From Methanococcoides sp052057775 (lineage in GTDB: Archaea > Halobacteriota > Methanosarcinia > Methanosarcinales > Methanosarcinaceae): DNA of 64,000 nucleotides. The stretch's first letter is position 1; every line of letters starts with the position of its first letter. Below, one piece after another: positions 52,186 to 61,587 of the stretch. The translations under genes were made by a program, and so were the position numbers. The stretch covers positions 1,178,001 through 1,242,000 of the forward strand of contig NZ_CP195121.1 of assembly GCF_052057775.1 (NCBI RefSeq), in the 5' to 3' direction. The notes under the pieces were generated by a model. The model saw nothing but the letters and a program-made list of their open reading frames with translations. It was not told the origin of the DNA and did no database searches.

Positions 52186-52686
52186 ATGTTTAACATAAAA
52201 CGAAATGAAGACGCAGTGTCACCAGTGGTCGCTGAGGTCATGCTGGTTGCAGTAGGAATCATTGTTGCTACTATCATCATAGCATTCTCACTTGGATTGG
52301 GTACAGGCGGTATGGCACCGCAGTCCAGTGTCAGGGCAAGTTCGTACAGTATGGGTGACCATTCTGTCATCATGCTCGAACATCAGGGCGGCGATGAGCT
52401 TTACCTTGCTTCCCCGAACACAAAGATGGTTGTTGACGGGGATGTTGTTGATGTGACTCTGCTGACAACTGACGATGACCTTGAATTCAAAGCCGGTGAA
52501 TTCCTGTACATTTTCAATGAAACCGATGAGATTGGTGGGTTTGCAATTGGAACAGCCACGCATCTTACCAATGAAAATGCCGAGGGGGATTTGGCTGATA
52601 TCATCGCCTTCGGGGAAATCGGAACTGTTAAGTTCATTGACGTTGCCACACAGCAGATGATAGCTGACCTCGATGTAAGGTTCTGA
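52186..52686 (+). CDS. Archaeal type IV pilin 3
   Basis: Complete pilin of 166 residues: MFNIKRNEDAVSPVVAEVM as signal and hydrophobic start, then LVAVGIIVATIIIAFSLGLG. Same C-terminal scheme as pilins 1 and 2 (LEHQGGDE, FKAGEFLYIF, ATQQMIADLDVRF), but the nucleotide sequence of its 5' part differs from theirs, so it is not an att copy. Short spacing to pilin 2 suggests an ancestral tandem array. Confidence 0.88.
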   Translation: MFNIKRNEDAVSPVVAEVMLVAVGIIVATIIIAFSLGLGTGGMAPQSSVRASSYSMGDHSVIMLEHQGGDELYLASPNTKMVVDGDVVDVTLLTTDDDLEFKAGEFLYIFNETDEIGGFAIGTATHLTNENAEGDLADIIAFGEIGTVKFIDVATQQMIADLDVRF

Positions 52687-52689
52687 AGT

Positions 52690-52717
52690 ATGGTGCAGCC
52701 ATGCATCATCCTTTTTT
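52690..52717 (+). terminator. Terminator of pilin 3
   Basis: ATGGTGCA-GCCA-TGCATCAT at 52690-52709 (one G-T wobble) followed by a run of Ts. Confidence 0.65.
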
Positions 52718-52726
52718 AATTCCAGC

Positions 52727-52807
52727 TTAATGCCGCAACTCGCTTGTGGTGCCGCAGATTGCCTTATTTTGCGTATGCCATAGCATCGACGGACGCTATG
52801 TTGTAAG
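52727..52807. repeat. 81-bp pilin-associated repeat, copy 2
   Basis: Matches 42693-42773 with three mismatches. A 12-bp inverted piece of it (GCAAAATAAGGC) lies at 51596-51607, just outside the right pilin core. Confidence 0.9.
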
Positions 52808-52861
52808 TCTGTGCCAATACTTAAATGGAAGTCGGACATTTATCTTATTGGAGAATCTACT

Positions 52862-52975
52862 ATGCTTAAGATAATCAATAACGAAGATGCAGCATCAAAA
52901 GTCCTTCCTGAGATCCTAATGTTTGCAATAGGTTTACTTCTAGCTGCTGCTCTTGCAGCTTATGCACTTCTGTGA
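52862..52975 (+). CDS. Mini-pilin: 37-residue class III signal peptide plus hydrophobic helix
   Basis: ATG 52862 preceded by TTGGAG about nine bases away. The product is MLKIINNEDAASKVLPEILM then FAIGLLLAAALAAYALL and a TGA. It has the NNEDA-type cleavage region and hydrophobic helix of an archaeal pilin but no C-terminal domain. It lies downstream of pilin 3 and is followed by a hairpin (TTTGATAT...ATATCAAA). It may be a minor pilin or an assembly modulator. Confidence 0.55.
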   Translation: MLKIINNEDAASKVLPEILMFAIGLLLAAALAAYALL

Positions 52976-53099
52976 TAAGTGAGATATTTGATATTTCAGT
53001 TGATATCAAATCGAAATAATTAGAAAAAAATGGTGCATAACAGCACCCATTATCTATTTTAAATTGAATTGTTTTAAAAAAGCAGTTGAAGCGATCCAT

Positions 53100-54410
53100 T
53101 CACTTCAACGTACATTCCGTGATCTCATTCTCAACACTTGTGCTCATTAACTCGGCGATCTCACTCATATCACTGCCCTGCCCAAGTGCCCACATAAGCT
53201 TCACCAACGCAACTTCTGGAAGCATATCTTCTCCTTCGATCGCACCAGCTTTCAGAATATCTCTTCCTGTATCATAGACACGGTCGCAGACACGTCCGTT
53301 CAAACACTGTGATGTCATAACAACCGGGATACCTGCTTCTGTAGCTCTTTTAATGTTAGGTATCCATTCCGTTGAAACGTGACCAAGTCCGGTTCCTTCG
53401 ATGACGATTCCTTTGTAGCCGGAATCAATGTAATAATTGAGGATTTCCGGGTCAGCACCGGGTACGAATTTCACCAGTGTACACTTTGGTTCGAGTGTGG
53501 CATTAAGCTCCAGCTTGTGGGTGTCGCGTTTGGTGTATGGCAGGATGGTCTCGATCTTCTTTGTGGAGTAGTCCACGTAGCCTATCGGGTCGGAGTTGAT
53601 GGACTGGAATGCATCCCTTCTGGATGTGTGCATCTTCCTTACCTTTGTACCGTAGTGGATGGCGCAGCGGTCATCGCAGGTCGAGTCGTGCATTACAACG
53701 CATACTTCGGCGATGTCACTGACAGCTACCTTGGTGGCACAGATGGCGTTCATGGCGTTGTCACTGCTGGGTCTGTCAGCACTGCGCTGGGAGCCCACAA
53801 AGACGATTGGCACAGGGGCCTTAAGCATGAATGACAGGGCTGCTGCTGAGTACATCATTGTGTCTGTTCCGTGGGCAACAATGATCCCATCGGCACCGTT
53901 CTCGATCTCCTCGGCCACAGCTCGTGCGAGCTCGGCCCAGTATTCGGTCTTCATGTTCTCGGAAAGGATGTTGTAGACGACCCTGCCGCTGATGTTTGCG
54001 ATCTCGGTGATCTCCGGGATAGCTTCCACGATGTCATCGGCAGAGAACTGTGCGGTGACAGCGCCTGTACGGTAGTCCACTTTACTGGCAATGGTCCCGC
54101 CGGTGGAGAGGATGGTGACGTTTGGGAGCTTCTTTCCCTGTTTTGCTTCCTTTTCCTTCTTAGATGATGCTTTAGGCTGTTTGGGTCGGGCTTTCTCAAG
54201 CAGTGTTATTGTTGCTCCTTCAGGGTCAATACCTGCATTGTAACCGCTGTTCATCTTCACCACAACATGGTTGGTGGTAGTTGGCATCACAATGCCTTCA
54301 TAGACATTTCCGTCCTTCTCTATCCTTATCCTGTCACCAAGTTCAAAATCCATCATCATCCCTCGTAAATCATAATCATTGTCAATATGAATAACCTGTA
54401 ATTCTTTCAT
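53100..54410 (-). CDS. gatD: Glu-tRNA(Gln) amidotransferase subunit D
   Basis: The 436-residue archaeal glutaminase subunit of GatDE. A short N-terminal beta-barrel (about 1-75, FELGDRIRIEKDGNVYEGIV) precedes the asparaginase-like domain with ILSTGGTIASKVDYRTGAV, VAHGTDTMMYSAAALSF and GLGHVSTEWI. It supplies ammonia for making Gln-tRNA-Gln. Its start lies three bases after the argH stop, so the two are co-transcribed; GatE is not in the window. Confidence 0.95.
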   Translation of the reverse strand: MKELQVIHIDNDYDLRGMMMDFELGDRIRIEKDGNVYEGIVMPTTTNHVVVKMNSGYNAGIDPEGATITLLEKARPKQPKASSKKEKEAKQGKKLPNVTILSTGGTIASKVDYRTGAVTAQFSADDIVEAIPEITEIANISGRVVYNILSENMKTEYWAELARAVAEEIENGADGIIVAHGTDTMMYSAAALSFMLKAPVPIVFVGSQRSADRPSSDNAMNAICATKVAVSDIAEVCVVMHDSTCDDRCAIHYGTKVRKMHTSRRDAFQSINSDPIGYVDYSTKKIETILPYTKRDTHKLELNATLEPKCTLVKFVPGADPEILNYYIDSGYKGIVIEGTGLGHVSTEWIPNIKRATEAGIPVVMTSQCLNGRVCDRVYDTGRDILKAGAIEGEDMLPEVALVKLMWALGQGSDMSEIAELMSTSVENEITECTLK

Positions 54411-54413
54411 TTA

Positions 54414-55889
54414 TCAGGCGTTCATGCATTCGTCCACTACACTGAACAGTGCTTCCATGGCGCTGTCAACATTTGCCTTCAGCCCTTTAAGGCTGCCCTC
54501 ATCTCCGGCTGCCCTGTTCCTGCAATTGCTGATCAGCTGCTGCATGGTTTCCGGTGATGGTCCTCCGGTCACGGTTCGCTTCCTGACGTTCAGTATCGGG
54601 TCGAGCGCCTCGTTTACCATCTTCTCTGTCAGTCCTCTTCCGCTCAGGCTCTCACCTATCACATTGTGGGCGACCGCATCGATCTCTCCGAGTGTGGGTT
54701 CGCCATTTCCACGAGCAAGGACCCCGACGATCTGGTGTGCTGTCCTGAATGGGATGTCACAGACACGCACCATGGTGTCCGCAAGTTCAGTTGCGGTGGT
54801 GAATCCGGCTGTTGCCAGGCCTGCCATGTTCTCCTTGTTGATCTTCATTGTCGCTATCATTCCGTTCATGACCCTGACGGATGACCTTGTTGTCTTCAGG
54901 GAGCGCCACATGTTAGGTGTTGCCTCCTGCAGGTCGCGGTTATAACTTAACGGTAATGCCTTGCAGATGGATAGCAGGGACATCAGTGAACCGATGGCAA
55001 CTCCGCTCTTTCCCCTCAGCAGTTCGGCGGTGTCGGGGTTCTTCTTCTGCGGCATGATGGATGATGTGGAGGCGTACCTGTCATCCAGTTCAATGAAAGC
55101 GAATTCGGAAGTGGACCAGATAACCAGTTCCTCTGCCATCTTGCTAAGGTTTATCATCAGGTTTGCGAAGACCGATGCTGTCTCTATCAGGAAATCGCGT
55201 GAGCTTACGGCATCCATAGAGTTCTCAATGATCCTGTCAAATCCGAGTAGTGTCCTTGTCCTTTCCCTGTCGAGGTCAAACCCTGTGGATGCAAAAGCAG
55301 CAGCTCCGAGTGGGCTCATGTTAACACGTGCGTAGCAGTCCCTTGTGCGTTCAAAGTCACGTCCGATGGCATTTGCATGAGCCGTCAGGTGGTGTGCCAG
55401 TGTTGTTGGCTGGGCGTGCTGGAGGTGTGTGAATCCCGGCATGAGTGTGTCGACATTTTCCGAAGCGACGTCGATCAGGGTATTGCGAAGTGCGAGCAGG
55501 TCTTCCATGATCAGCAAAAGCTCATTCCTGAGGGTTAGCCTGATACAGGTAGCGACCTCGTCGTTGCGTGACCTGCCGGAGTGCATGCGTCCGCCTACAT
55601 CCTCTCCGACCATGTCAATAAGCCTTGACTCAAGTGAGATATGAATGTCCTCATAGGTATGGTCGAGCTTCTCGATACCTTCTTCCCTGATCTTCAACAG
55701 GCCTTTCAGTATTTCCCGGCAGTCCTCTGCCCTTATGACATTTCTCTCTTTGAGCATGACAGTGTGTGCAAGGTCTACAAGGATGTCAGAATTGAATATC
55801 CATTTGTCAGCGCTCATTGAGGATGTGAACTCTATGATCTCTTCATCGGGAACGGAAGCCAGGCGGCCTCTTCTTAAAATGTCGCTCAT
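54414..55889 (-). CDS. argH: Argininosuccinate lyase
   Basis: A 491-residue fumarase-superfamily enzyme, the last step of arginine synthesis. Signatures: GRMHSGRSRNDEVATCIRL, FTHLQHAQPTTLAHHLTAHA and STSSIMPQKKNPDTAELLRG (the GSSxMPxKxNP class signature). It is the first gene of the argH-gatD unit. Upstream DNA carries a pentanucleotide microsatellite. Confidence 0.95.
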   Translation of the reverse strand: MSDILRRGRLASVPDEEIIEFTSSMSADKWIFNSDILVDLAHTVMLKERNVIRAEDCREILKGLLKIREEGIEKLDHTYEDIHISLESRLIDMVGEDVGGRMHSGRSRNDEVATCIRLTLRNELLLIMEDLLALRNTLIDVASENVDTLMPGFTHLQHAQPTTLAHHLTAHANAIGRDFERTRDCYARVNMSPLGAAAFASTGFDLDRERTRTLLGFDRIIENSMDAVSSRDFLIETASVFANLMINLSKMAEELVIWSTSEFAFIELDDRYASTSSIMPQKKNPDTAELLRGKSGVAIGSLMSLLSICKALPLSYNRDLQEATPNMWRSLKTTRSSVRVMNGMIATMKINKENMAGLATAGFTTATELADTMVRVCDIPFRTAHQIVGVLARGNGEPTLGEIDAVAHNVIGESLSGRGLTEKMVNEALDPILNVRKRTVTGGPSPETMQQLISNCRNRAAGDEGSLKGLKANVDSAMEALFSVVDECMNA

Positions 55890-56225
55890 TCAATACCTCG
55901 TGATTATCTAGTAGATGGATTAGTAAGGTTATGTAGCGTGGTATGCCACAAAGAGTTAAAAACGAATCGGTTTCCCTTATAGATCCTGTTGTTCATTGAT
56001 GGGATAAAATTTAATGCAGATCCAACGGAGGCTCATTCCGGGTGATCTGGGGTCGAATAGGCTGGATGGATATGATGGATTGAAGAGCTCGATGGATTGA
56101 AGGGATAGGATGATTTGAAGAGATGGGATAGATAGAATAGAATAGAATAGAATAGAATAGAATAGAACAGAACCGAACCGAATAGACTAATGTATGATCA
56201 AAAAACAGAATAGAATTGAGATCAA
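55890..56225. repeat. Simple-sequence region with (AATAG)n, upstream of argH
   Basis: At 56136-56185 AATAG is repeated ten times in register (six perfect in a row, then AACAG, AACCG, AACCG, AATAG), with GATAG and GGATA just before. The preceding 56060-56130 has degenerate GATGGATTGAAG-like units. No gene seen. It is upstream of the argH start. Confidence 0.85.
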
Positions 56226-58169
56226 TCAGATGGATGGTTTGTGATCCTGAAGGCCTGGGGCCGGAGGTTCTGTGTCTTTTGGAAGCTGGATGTGGATCTC
56301 TGTTCCCTTGTTCTCCCCCTCGCTTTCTGCCCAGATCTTTCCGTTGTGTGCTGTGACGATCTCCTTACAAATGTAAAGGCCCAGTCCGGTTCCCCCATAC
56401 TTGCGCTTCCTTGTGGCATCAATCTGGTAGAAACGTCTGAAGAGCATTGTGATGAGGTCAGGTGGGATGCCTATGCCTGTATCCTTCAGCATAATATGCA
56501 GGTATTCTTCTTCCTCTTCCACAGTGAAGGACAGTGTTCCTCCTTCAGGTGTGAACTTGATGGAATTGTCAACGATATTGGTGAACGTATCTGTGAGCTT
56601 ATCTCTGTCCCCGTTTATCAGGGGCAGTTCGTCCGGGATATTTCTCTCAACTTTTAGCTGTTTATTCTGTATCTGTATCTTGAGGTCCAGAAGTGTCATG
56701 TCGATTATCTCGGCAATGGAGACCGGTTCGAAATTATACTTCACGTTACCTGACTGTACCCTGCTTATGTAAAGGAGCGAGTCCACAAGTCTCTTTAGTC
56801 TTTCAGCATTTCTAAGGACGGTGGTCTCAACTTCTTTCTGTTTATCAGTCAGTGGGCCCAGAGATCCCTCTGAGATAAGCTCGGTATAACCTTTGATGGA
56901 TGTAAGTGGTGTTTTAAGCTCATGGCTGACGTTGGAAAGGAATTCATCCTTCATCTTGTCCAGGGACTTGAGCTCCTCATTGGCAGCAGCAAGTTCCTCT
57001 GCATATTTTATCATTGCTTCTTCCGCTTTTACACGTTCGGTTATATCTTCAACGATCCCGACACCACCAAGCAGTTTTCCATCATCCGAGATGTTCGGGC
57101 TGTAATCGGCCTTTATGGGTGTGACCTTGCCGCTTAAGGGGTTAGAGTACTTTCCTTCGTAGTGCCCGACCTCCCTCGAGAAGATGGCCTTGACCGCTTC
57201 TTTCATCTCTTCATCATCAACATCACTTATCATGTTCATACCAATGATCCTGTCCTTTGGCACGCCCATGATCTTTGTGATATTGTCATTACAATGGGTG
57301 ATGTTTGCATTTTCGTCGAAATTGAATATCCCAAGCGGTGAGTTCTCAAAAATGAACCTGTACTTCTTCTCACTTTCAAGGAGTGCTTCCTCAGCAAGTT
57401 TTCGCTCGGTAATGTCTATCATGATGCCCTGGTAATAGGATGGCTTATTGTCTTCATCATATCCGAGTAGTGACCTTTCAGCTACCCATCTTACCTCTCC
57501 GGACTTTGTCAGTATCCTGTATTCCTTTGAAAAGAACTGCCTTCCTTCTATCTCAAGCTGCGTCACGTCATTACGTACAAAATCAAGGTCATCCGGGTGG
57601 ATTATGTCGCCGTATATCAGTTTGCCGGAGGTGAAATCCTCCGCCGTGTAGCCGAACTGGGATATATTGTCTGAAACGAATTCCACTGGCCAGTCCTTTT
57701 CTGCTGTCCAGAGAAATGCTACTACAGGACTGTTCTTGTAGATGTCTTCAAGTTTCTTCTTTGAGCTTAACATATCTTTAAAGGTCTTTTCGCGTATCTT
57801 CTGTTCTGAATAACTTCCGACAGTTCCGATTATTCCTGAATAGGTGCCTTCTTCATCCAGCATAGGGAAGATGTATCCGCTCTGGATACTGAGCTTTCCT
57901 TCAGGTGTCAGAAAAGGAAGTGAATGATACCTGGAGGGTTTCAATGTGTCTTTAACACGAAGCGCCAGTTCTCTGAAATGAGCTTCGTCCCCTACGCTTA
58001 GTTGTGCCAGTTCCATGAAGTAGTTAAGGTCCTTTCCGATTATCCTGTTTCGTGGAAGGCCTGTTATCTGCTCCATCCCTTCGTTGAAGTAGATGAACTT
58101 ATTGTCGGTATCGACAGCCCAGACTCCTTTGTACATGCTGTCAATTAGCTTGTCTGGCAACTCCTTCAT
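56226..58169 (-). CDS. Soluble sensor histidine kinase with three PAS domains
   Basis: The 647-residue kinase has PAS units at about 5-125, 135-255 and 265-385 (ending GIMIDITERK, GVGIVEDITERVK), a coiled coil, HisKA (FLSNVSHELKTPLTSIKGY) and HATPase (FTNIVDNSIKFTP, DTGIGIP, GTGLGLYI). No transmembrane segments. It is a close paralogue of the truncated kinase at 9169. No response regulator is adjacent; its partner is elsewhere. GGGGAG lies upstream of the ATG. Confidence 0.9.
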   Translation of the reverse strand: MKELPDKLIDSMYKGVWAVDTDNKFIYFNEGMEQITGLPRNRIIGKDLNYFMELAQLSVGDEAHFRELALRVKDTLKPSRYHSLPFLTPEGKLSIQSGYIFPMLDEEGTYSGIIGTVGSYSEQKIREKTFKDMLSSKKKLEDIYKNSPVVAFLWTAEKDWPVEFVSDNISQFGYTAEDFTSGKLIYGDIIHPDDLDFVRNDVTQLEIEGRQFFSKEYRILTKSGEVRWVAERSLLGYDEDNKPSYYQGIMIDITERKLAEEALLESEKKYRFIFENSPLGIFNFDENANITHCNDNITKIMGVPKDRIIGMNMISDVDDEEMKEAVKAIFSREVGHYEGKYSNPLSGKVTPIKADYSPNISDDGKLLGGVGIVEDITERVKAEEAMIKYAEELAAANEELKSLDKMKDEFLSNVSHELKTPLTSIKGYTELISEGSLGPLTDKQKEVETTVLRNAERLKRLVDSLLYISRVQSGNVKYNFEPVSIAEIIDMTLLDLKIQIQNKQLKVERNIPDELPLINGDRDKLTDTFTNIVDNSIKFTPEGGTLSFTVEEEEEYLHIMLKDTGIGIPPDLITMLFRRFYQIDATRKRKYGGTGLGLYICKEIVTAHNGKIWAESEGENKGTEIHIQLPKDTEPPAPGLQDHKPSI

Positions 58170-58334
58170 AACATCTCCCCATAAGAGTCACTTTTTTGTT
58201 GAAGCTAATGCTAGTGGGTACAGGACATCAATCTTTCGAAGAATATGGTCAGATTTATGTGGAGATCCGCTCGAATAGCTACAACTTATCCCATAATTAA
58301 ATTGACTTTGCTCGAATTAATAAGTTTTGCCAGT

Positions 58335-60506
58335 TTACTCTTCGAGTTCATCTACATATCTTTTCAGTTTCACAAAGAATAGAGAGCCCTTTCCTGCAGG
58401 ATTATCTCTTACTCCGACTTCTCCCTTATGGAGTTCAATGGTCCTCTTGACGATCGCAAGTCCGAGTCCTGATCCCTTCACACCGGTCTTGTTAACTCTC
58501 TTGAACCTGTCAAAGACGGTAGCCTTGTGCTCGTCTTTGATACCTTCTCCAAAGTCTGTGATCGTGATCTCTGTATATTGTTCGTCTTCCTTTATGTCAA
58601 CGATCACTTCGCTCTTTTCAGGGCTATACTTGATCGCATTTGAGATCAGGTTGGTGAATACAGTTTCAACAACAGGGTTCCCCATCACATAATGTGGTTC
58701 TTTGCTGTTGAATGTTACCTTTATTTCCTTGTTGCTGGCCTGCGTGGTAAGTATTTCCATTGAATGCTTGATTATCTCGGTAACGTTCTGCATATTGAGC
58801 TCGAGCTCGTCGGAACTTTCCAGCTTTCCAAATTCCGCAGCAGAGTGGATCATCTCGATCAGATTGTTGTTGTTCTTCAATATCCTTTCAAGTAACATCC
58901 TTGTCTGCTCATCTGTCTCTGTCATAAGCAGAAGTTCCGTAAAGCCTTTTATGACGCCTGCAGGGTTCAAAAGGTCATGCCGCATGATGTCTGTGAACAT
59001 GTCCTTTAGCTCGTTGGACTGCTCCAGTTTCCTTGCATATTCTTTGAGTTCCTTCTCTGCCTTCTCACGATCTATACTTGCCTGCTGCAATGACAGGCGA
59101 GTCTGTTCGATACCTTCTGTAAGCATCTTCAGGTCGCCATGTCCATGGAAATGCACAGTTCTGGAAAAGTCTTCTTTTTCCATAGCCGCAAGAACTTCAT
59201 TGGACTCGGTAATTATCACATCCAGCAGCTTTGTGAAATAATTGATGGATTGTGCAAGTTGTTTGAACTCTCCTTCGGTCTCGCCTCTGAAACGAGCATC
59301 CAAATGACCTTTTGAAAGTTCTTCTGCAACTCTTGTTGTCTCGTGTATCGGAAGTATCACACCGTCGAGGATATGGTTGAGGCCTACCGGTATCTTTTTG
59401 AAATCCGCATCAATGTCTGTGTTTGCTCTGATGTTCAATTCACCCTCAGCTATAGAATCGGCCATTTCTTTGAAATCATTTACAATGTCATCAATGGATG
59501 CAGTTACAGTTCGTGATGTCAGGTAGGCTGCAATACTTGTAAAGAAGATTGAAAGAATAGCGATGGCGATCAGCTTATCCCTTAATGCAAAGGTTCCTTC
59601 AAGCATTTCCTCTTTCGGGATCACCAGGAAAAAACCATAGTTCTTGGATTCGATAGGTTCGTAGAATACTACAACTTCTTTACCTGTCATCGGATCGATC
59701 GTATTTACGTAACCGCTTTTCTTGTACTTGATGTTGTCTGCTGCTTCAGAGAAGCCGGGGTTGTCATAATCATAGATCGTCTTATAACCTATCCAATCTT
59801 TATTATAAGGCTGGGAGAGTATAAGCCCCGAACTTCCGGTCATAATGGCATATCCGGTATCGAAAGCTTTGACCTGGCTTACAATTTCATCCATATAGTC
59901 CAGGGAGACATCAACTCCGCTTACGCCGATGAATTCTCCATCTTTAATGATCGGAGAGCCATAGCTTACTATAAAGACGCCATCATAGAAGTACGGATCA
60001 GAGATTATTTCATTTCTGAAGGCCTTCGGGTAAAGGTAATAATCGTAGCTTTCACAATCTTCAAGGTAGTCATTTTCAATGCTTCCATCGATGCGGTGCC
60101 AGTACGGAGCAAACCTTCCTGTGCTGTCATAATTTTCGATGTTCGCAAACTCATTGTCCTTTCCATCAAAGGCATTTGGTTCATAGCAGGTATATGTTCC
60201 TAAAAGGTGTGGGTTGTCTTTCAGGATCGATTTCAGGATCCTGTTTATCTCGTCTCTGTCCGACGAATTATATTCACTTAATGTGGAGCTGATAGAACGG
60301 GCAATTGCAAGATCGGATCGCATATCTCCGTCGAATTTGTTTGCATAGCTCTTTGTGATCTCAGTAGCCTGCTGGTGAGTAAGCTCTTCCTGCACTGTGA
60401 TCTGGGTTGTTATTGTGATGGAAGTTGCCATTACCATTACAAGAAGCACTCCTGCAACAGCAGCAAGGACAATTTTCGATCTTAACGGGATCTGCATCCA
60501 ATTCAT
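58335..60506 (-). CDS. Membrane sensor kinase with Cache ectodomain and HAMP
   Basis: The 723-residue kinase has TM1 at about 13-33, a large double-Cache ectodomain to about 305 (YWHRIDGSIEND, ISDPYFYDGVFIVSYGSPII, GFFLVIPKEEM), TM2 at about 312-334, a HAMP-like linker (FKEMADSIAEGELNIRANTD), coiled coil, HisKA with MRHDLLNPAGVIKGFTELLL, and an HATPase (LISNAIKYS, DFGEGI, GSGLGLAIV). Cache domains bind small molecules outside the cell. It lies 165 bases upstream of the PAS kinase. No response regulator is adjacent. Confidence 0.92.
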   Translation of the reverse strand: MNWMQIPLRSKIVLAAVAGVLLVMVMATSITITTQITVQEELTHQQATEITKSYANKFDGDMRSDLAIARSISSTLSEYNSSDRDEINRILKSILKDNPHLLGTYTCYEPNAFDGKDNEFANIENYDSTGRFAPYWHRIDGSIENDYLEDCESYDYYLYPKAFRNEIISDPYFYDGVFIVSYGSPIIKDGEFIGVSGVDVSLDYMDEIVSQVKAFDTGYAIMTGSSGLILSQPYNKDWIGYKTIYDYDNPGFSEAADNIKYKKSGYVNTIDPMTGKEVVVFYEPIESKNYGFFLVIPKEEMLEGTFALRDKLIAIAILSIFFTSIAAYLTSRTVTASIDDIVNDFKEMADSIAEGELNIRANTDIDADFKKIPVGLNHILDGVILPIHETTRVAEELSKGHLDARFRGETEGEFKQLAQSINYFTKLLDVIITESNEVLAAMEKEDFSRTVHFHGHGDLKMLTEGIEQTRLSLQQASIDREKAEKELKEYARKLEQSNELKDMFTDIMRHDLLNPAGVIKGFTELLLMTETDEQTRMLLERILKNNNNLIEMIHSAAEFGKLESSDELELNMQNVTEIIKHSMEILTTQASNKEIKVTFNSKEPHYVMGNPVVETVFTNLISNAIKYSPEKSEVIVDIKEDEQYTEITITDFGEGIKDEHKATVFDRFKRVNKTGVKGSGLGLAIVKRTIELHKGEVGVRDNPAGKGSLFFVKLKRYVDELEE

Positions 60507-60748
60507 ATGACTCCTTTCTTTAAAAGCGAATTATGCGATATTAACGTTTCCTAACAATATTCGCATTTTTGTAAATCTGGATCATTTTTCACAGGATCCG
60601 TCCGTATAGACCACTGCGTCTTATTATTTTAGATAATATATCTCTGTTTGATCCGCTGAATTTATACAAAAAATGATCTCGCCAATTCTACTAATTATTG
60701 GTGCATGTATGGACTGAGCATTACTGCTTCATACCGGGAGTGATCTTG

Positions 60749-61576
60749 TCAACTCTCTGACCTGCTTCCCGAAGCCCTTCTCCATTTCTGCAATATTATA
60801 TTGAAAAGATATGCAGCAGACATTACCAGGATTATGGTGGCTCCGGAAGCTATATCAAAATAGTATGACAACAGCAACCCGGTAATGGTGAATATAGCGC
60901 CGAAAAGAACGGAGAGATACATCATGATCTTCATATTGCTGGTGTACTGCCGGCTAAGTGCTGCAGGGATCGTCAGAAGGGCTATTACCAGTATAAGTCC
61001 TACCACACGTATCATCACTACTACGGTCAATGCGATCAGGCATAGCAGTAAAAGGTATAATCTTTCTGTTGGTACTCCCGATACCCTTGAGAATTCCTCA
61101 TCGTAACAGAGTGCCATGAACTCCTTGTAAAGTATGTAAACAGTAGCAATTATCACTGAATCGAGGGCCAGCATAAGGTAGATGTCCGATCCGGGTACTG
61201 TAAGGATGTTCCCGAACAGGTATGTCATAAGGTCAGGGGCATATCCGGGTGTCCATCCGATGAATATTATTCCGACCGCCATTCCAAGTGACCAGAGGAT
61301 TCCGATAATTGTGTCTTCCGGCACATCGGATCGCTTGCTGATGGTTCCCATTGTCAGTGCTGAAAAAAGACTGAATGGTAGGACTCCTAATATAGGGTTT
61401 ATCCCAAGGAAGTAACTGATGCCAATGCCTCCGAAGGAGGCGTGTGCGATACCTCCGCTAATGAAGACTATTTTCTTCACTACAACATAAACACCGATCA
61501 TACCGCATGCGATACTTGCAAGTAATCCTGCGAAGATGGCATTTCTCATGAACTCATATTGCAAAAGCTCTATCAT
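60749..61576 (-). CDS. znuB: Zinc-type ABC transporter permease
   Basis: The 275-residue ABC-3 permease has about eight helices: FAGLLASIACGMIGVYVVVKK, GIAHASFGGIGISYFLG, and VVGLILVIALLTIPAALSRQY typical of ZnuB/TroC. Together with the ATPase (11 bases upstream) and binding protein it forms a metal importer, likely zinc or manganese. Last gene of a three-gene operon. Confidence 0.9.
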   Translation of the reverse strand: MIELLQYEFMRNAIFAGLLASIACGMIGVYVVVKKIVFISGGIAHASFGGIGISYFLGINPILGVLPFSLFSALTMGTISKRSDVPEDTIIGILWSLGMAVGIIFIGWTPGYAPDLMTYLFGNILTVPGSDIYLMLALDSVIIATVYILYKEFMALCYDEEFSRVSGVPTERLYLLLLCLIALTVVVMIRVVGLILVIALLTIPAALSRQYTSNMKIMMYLSVLFGAIFTITGLLLSYYFDIASGATIILVMSAAYLFNIILQKWRRASGSRSES

Positions 61577-61587
61577 CGAATTTCCTC

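Noticed and set aside
56136..56185. CRISPR array
   Set aside because: The unit is five bases with no spacers; it is a simple microsatellite. No CRISPR-like repeat-spacer pattern was seen anywhere in the window.
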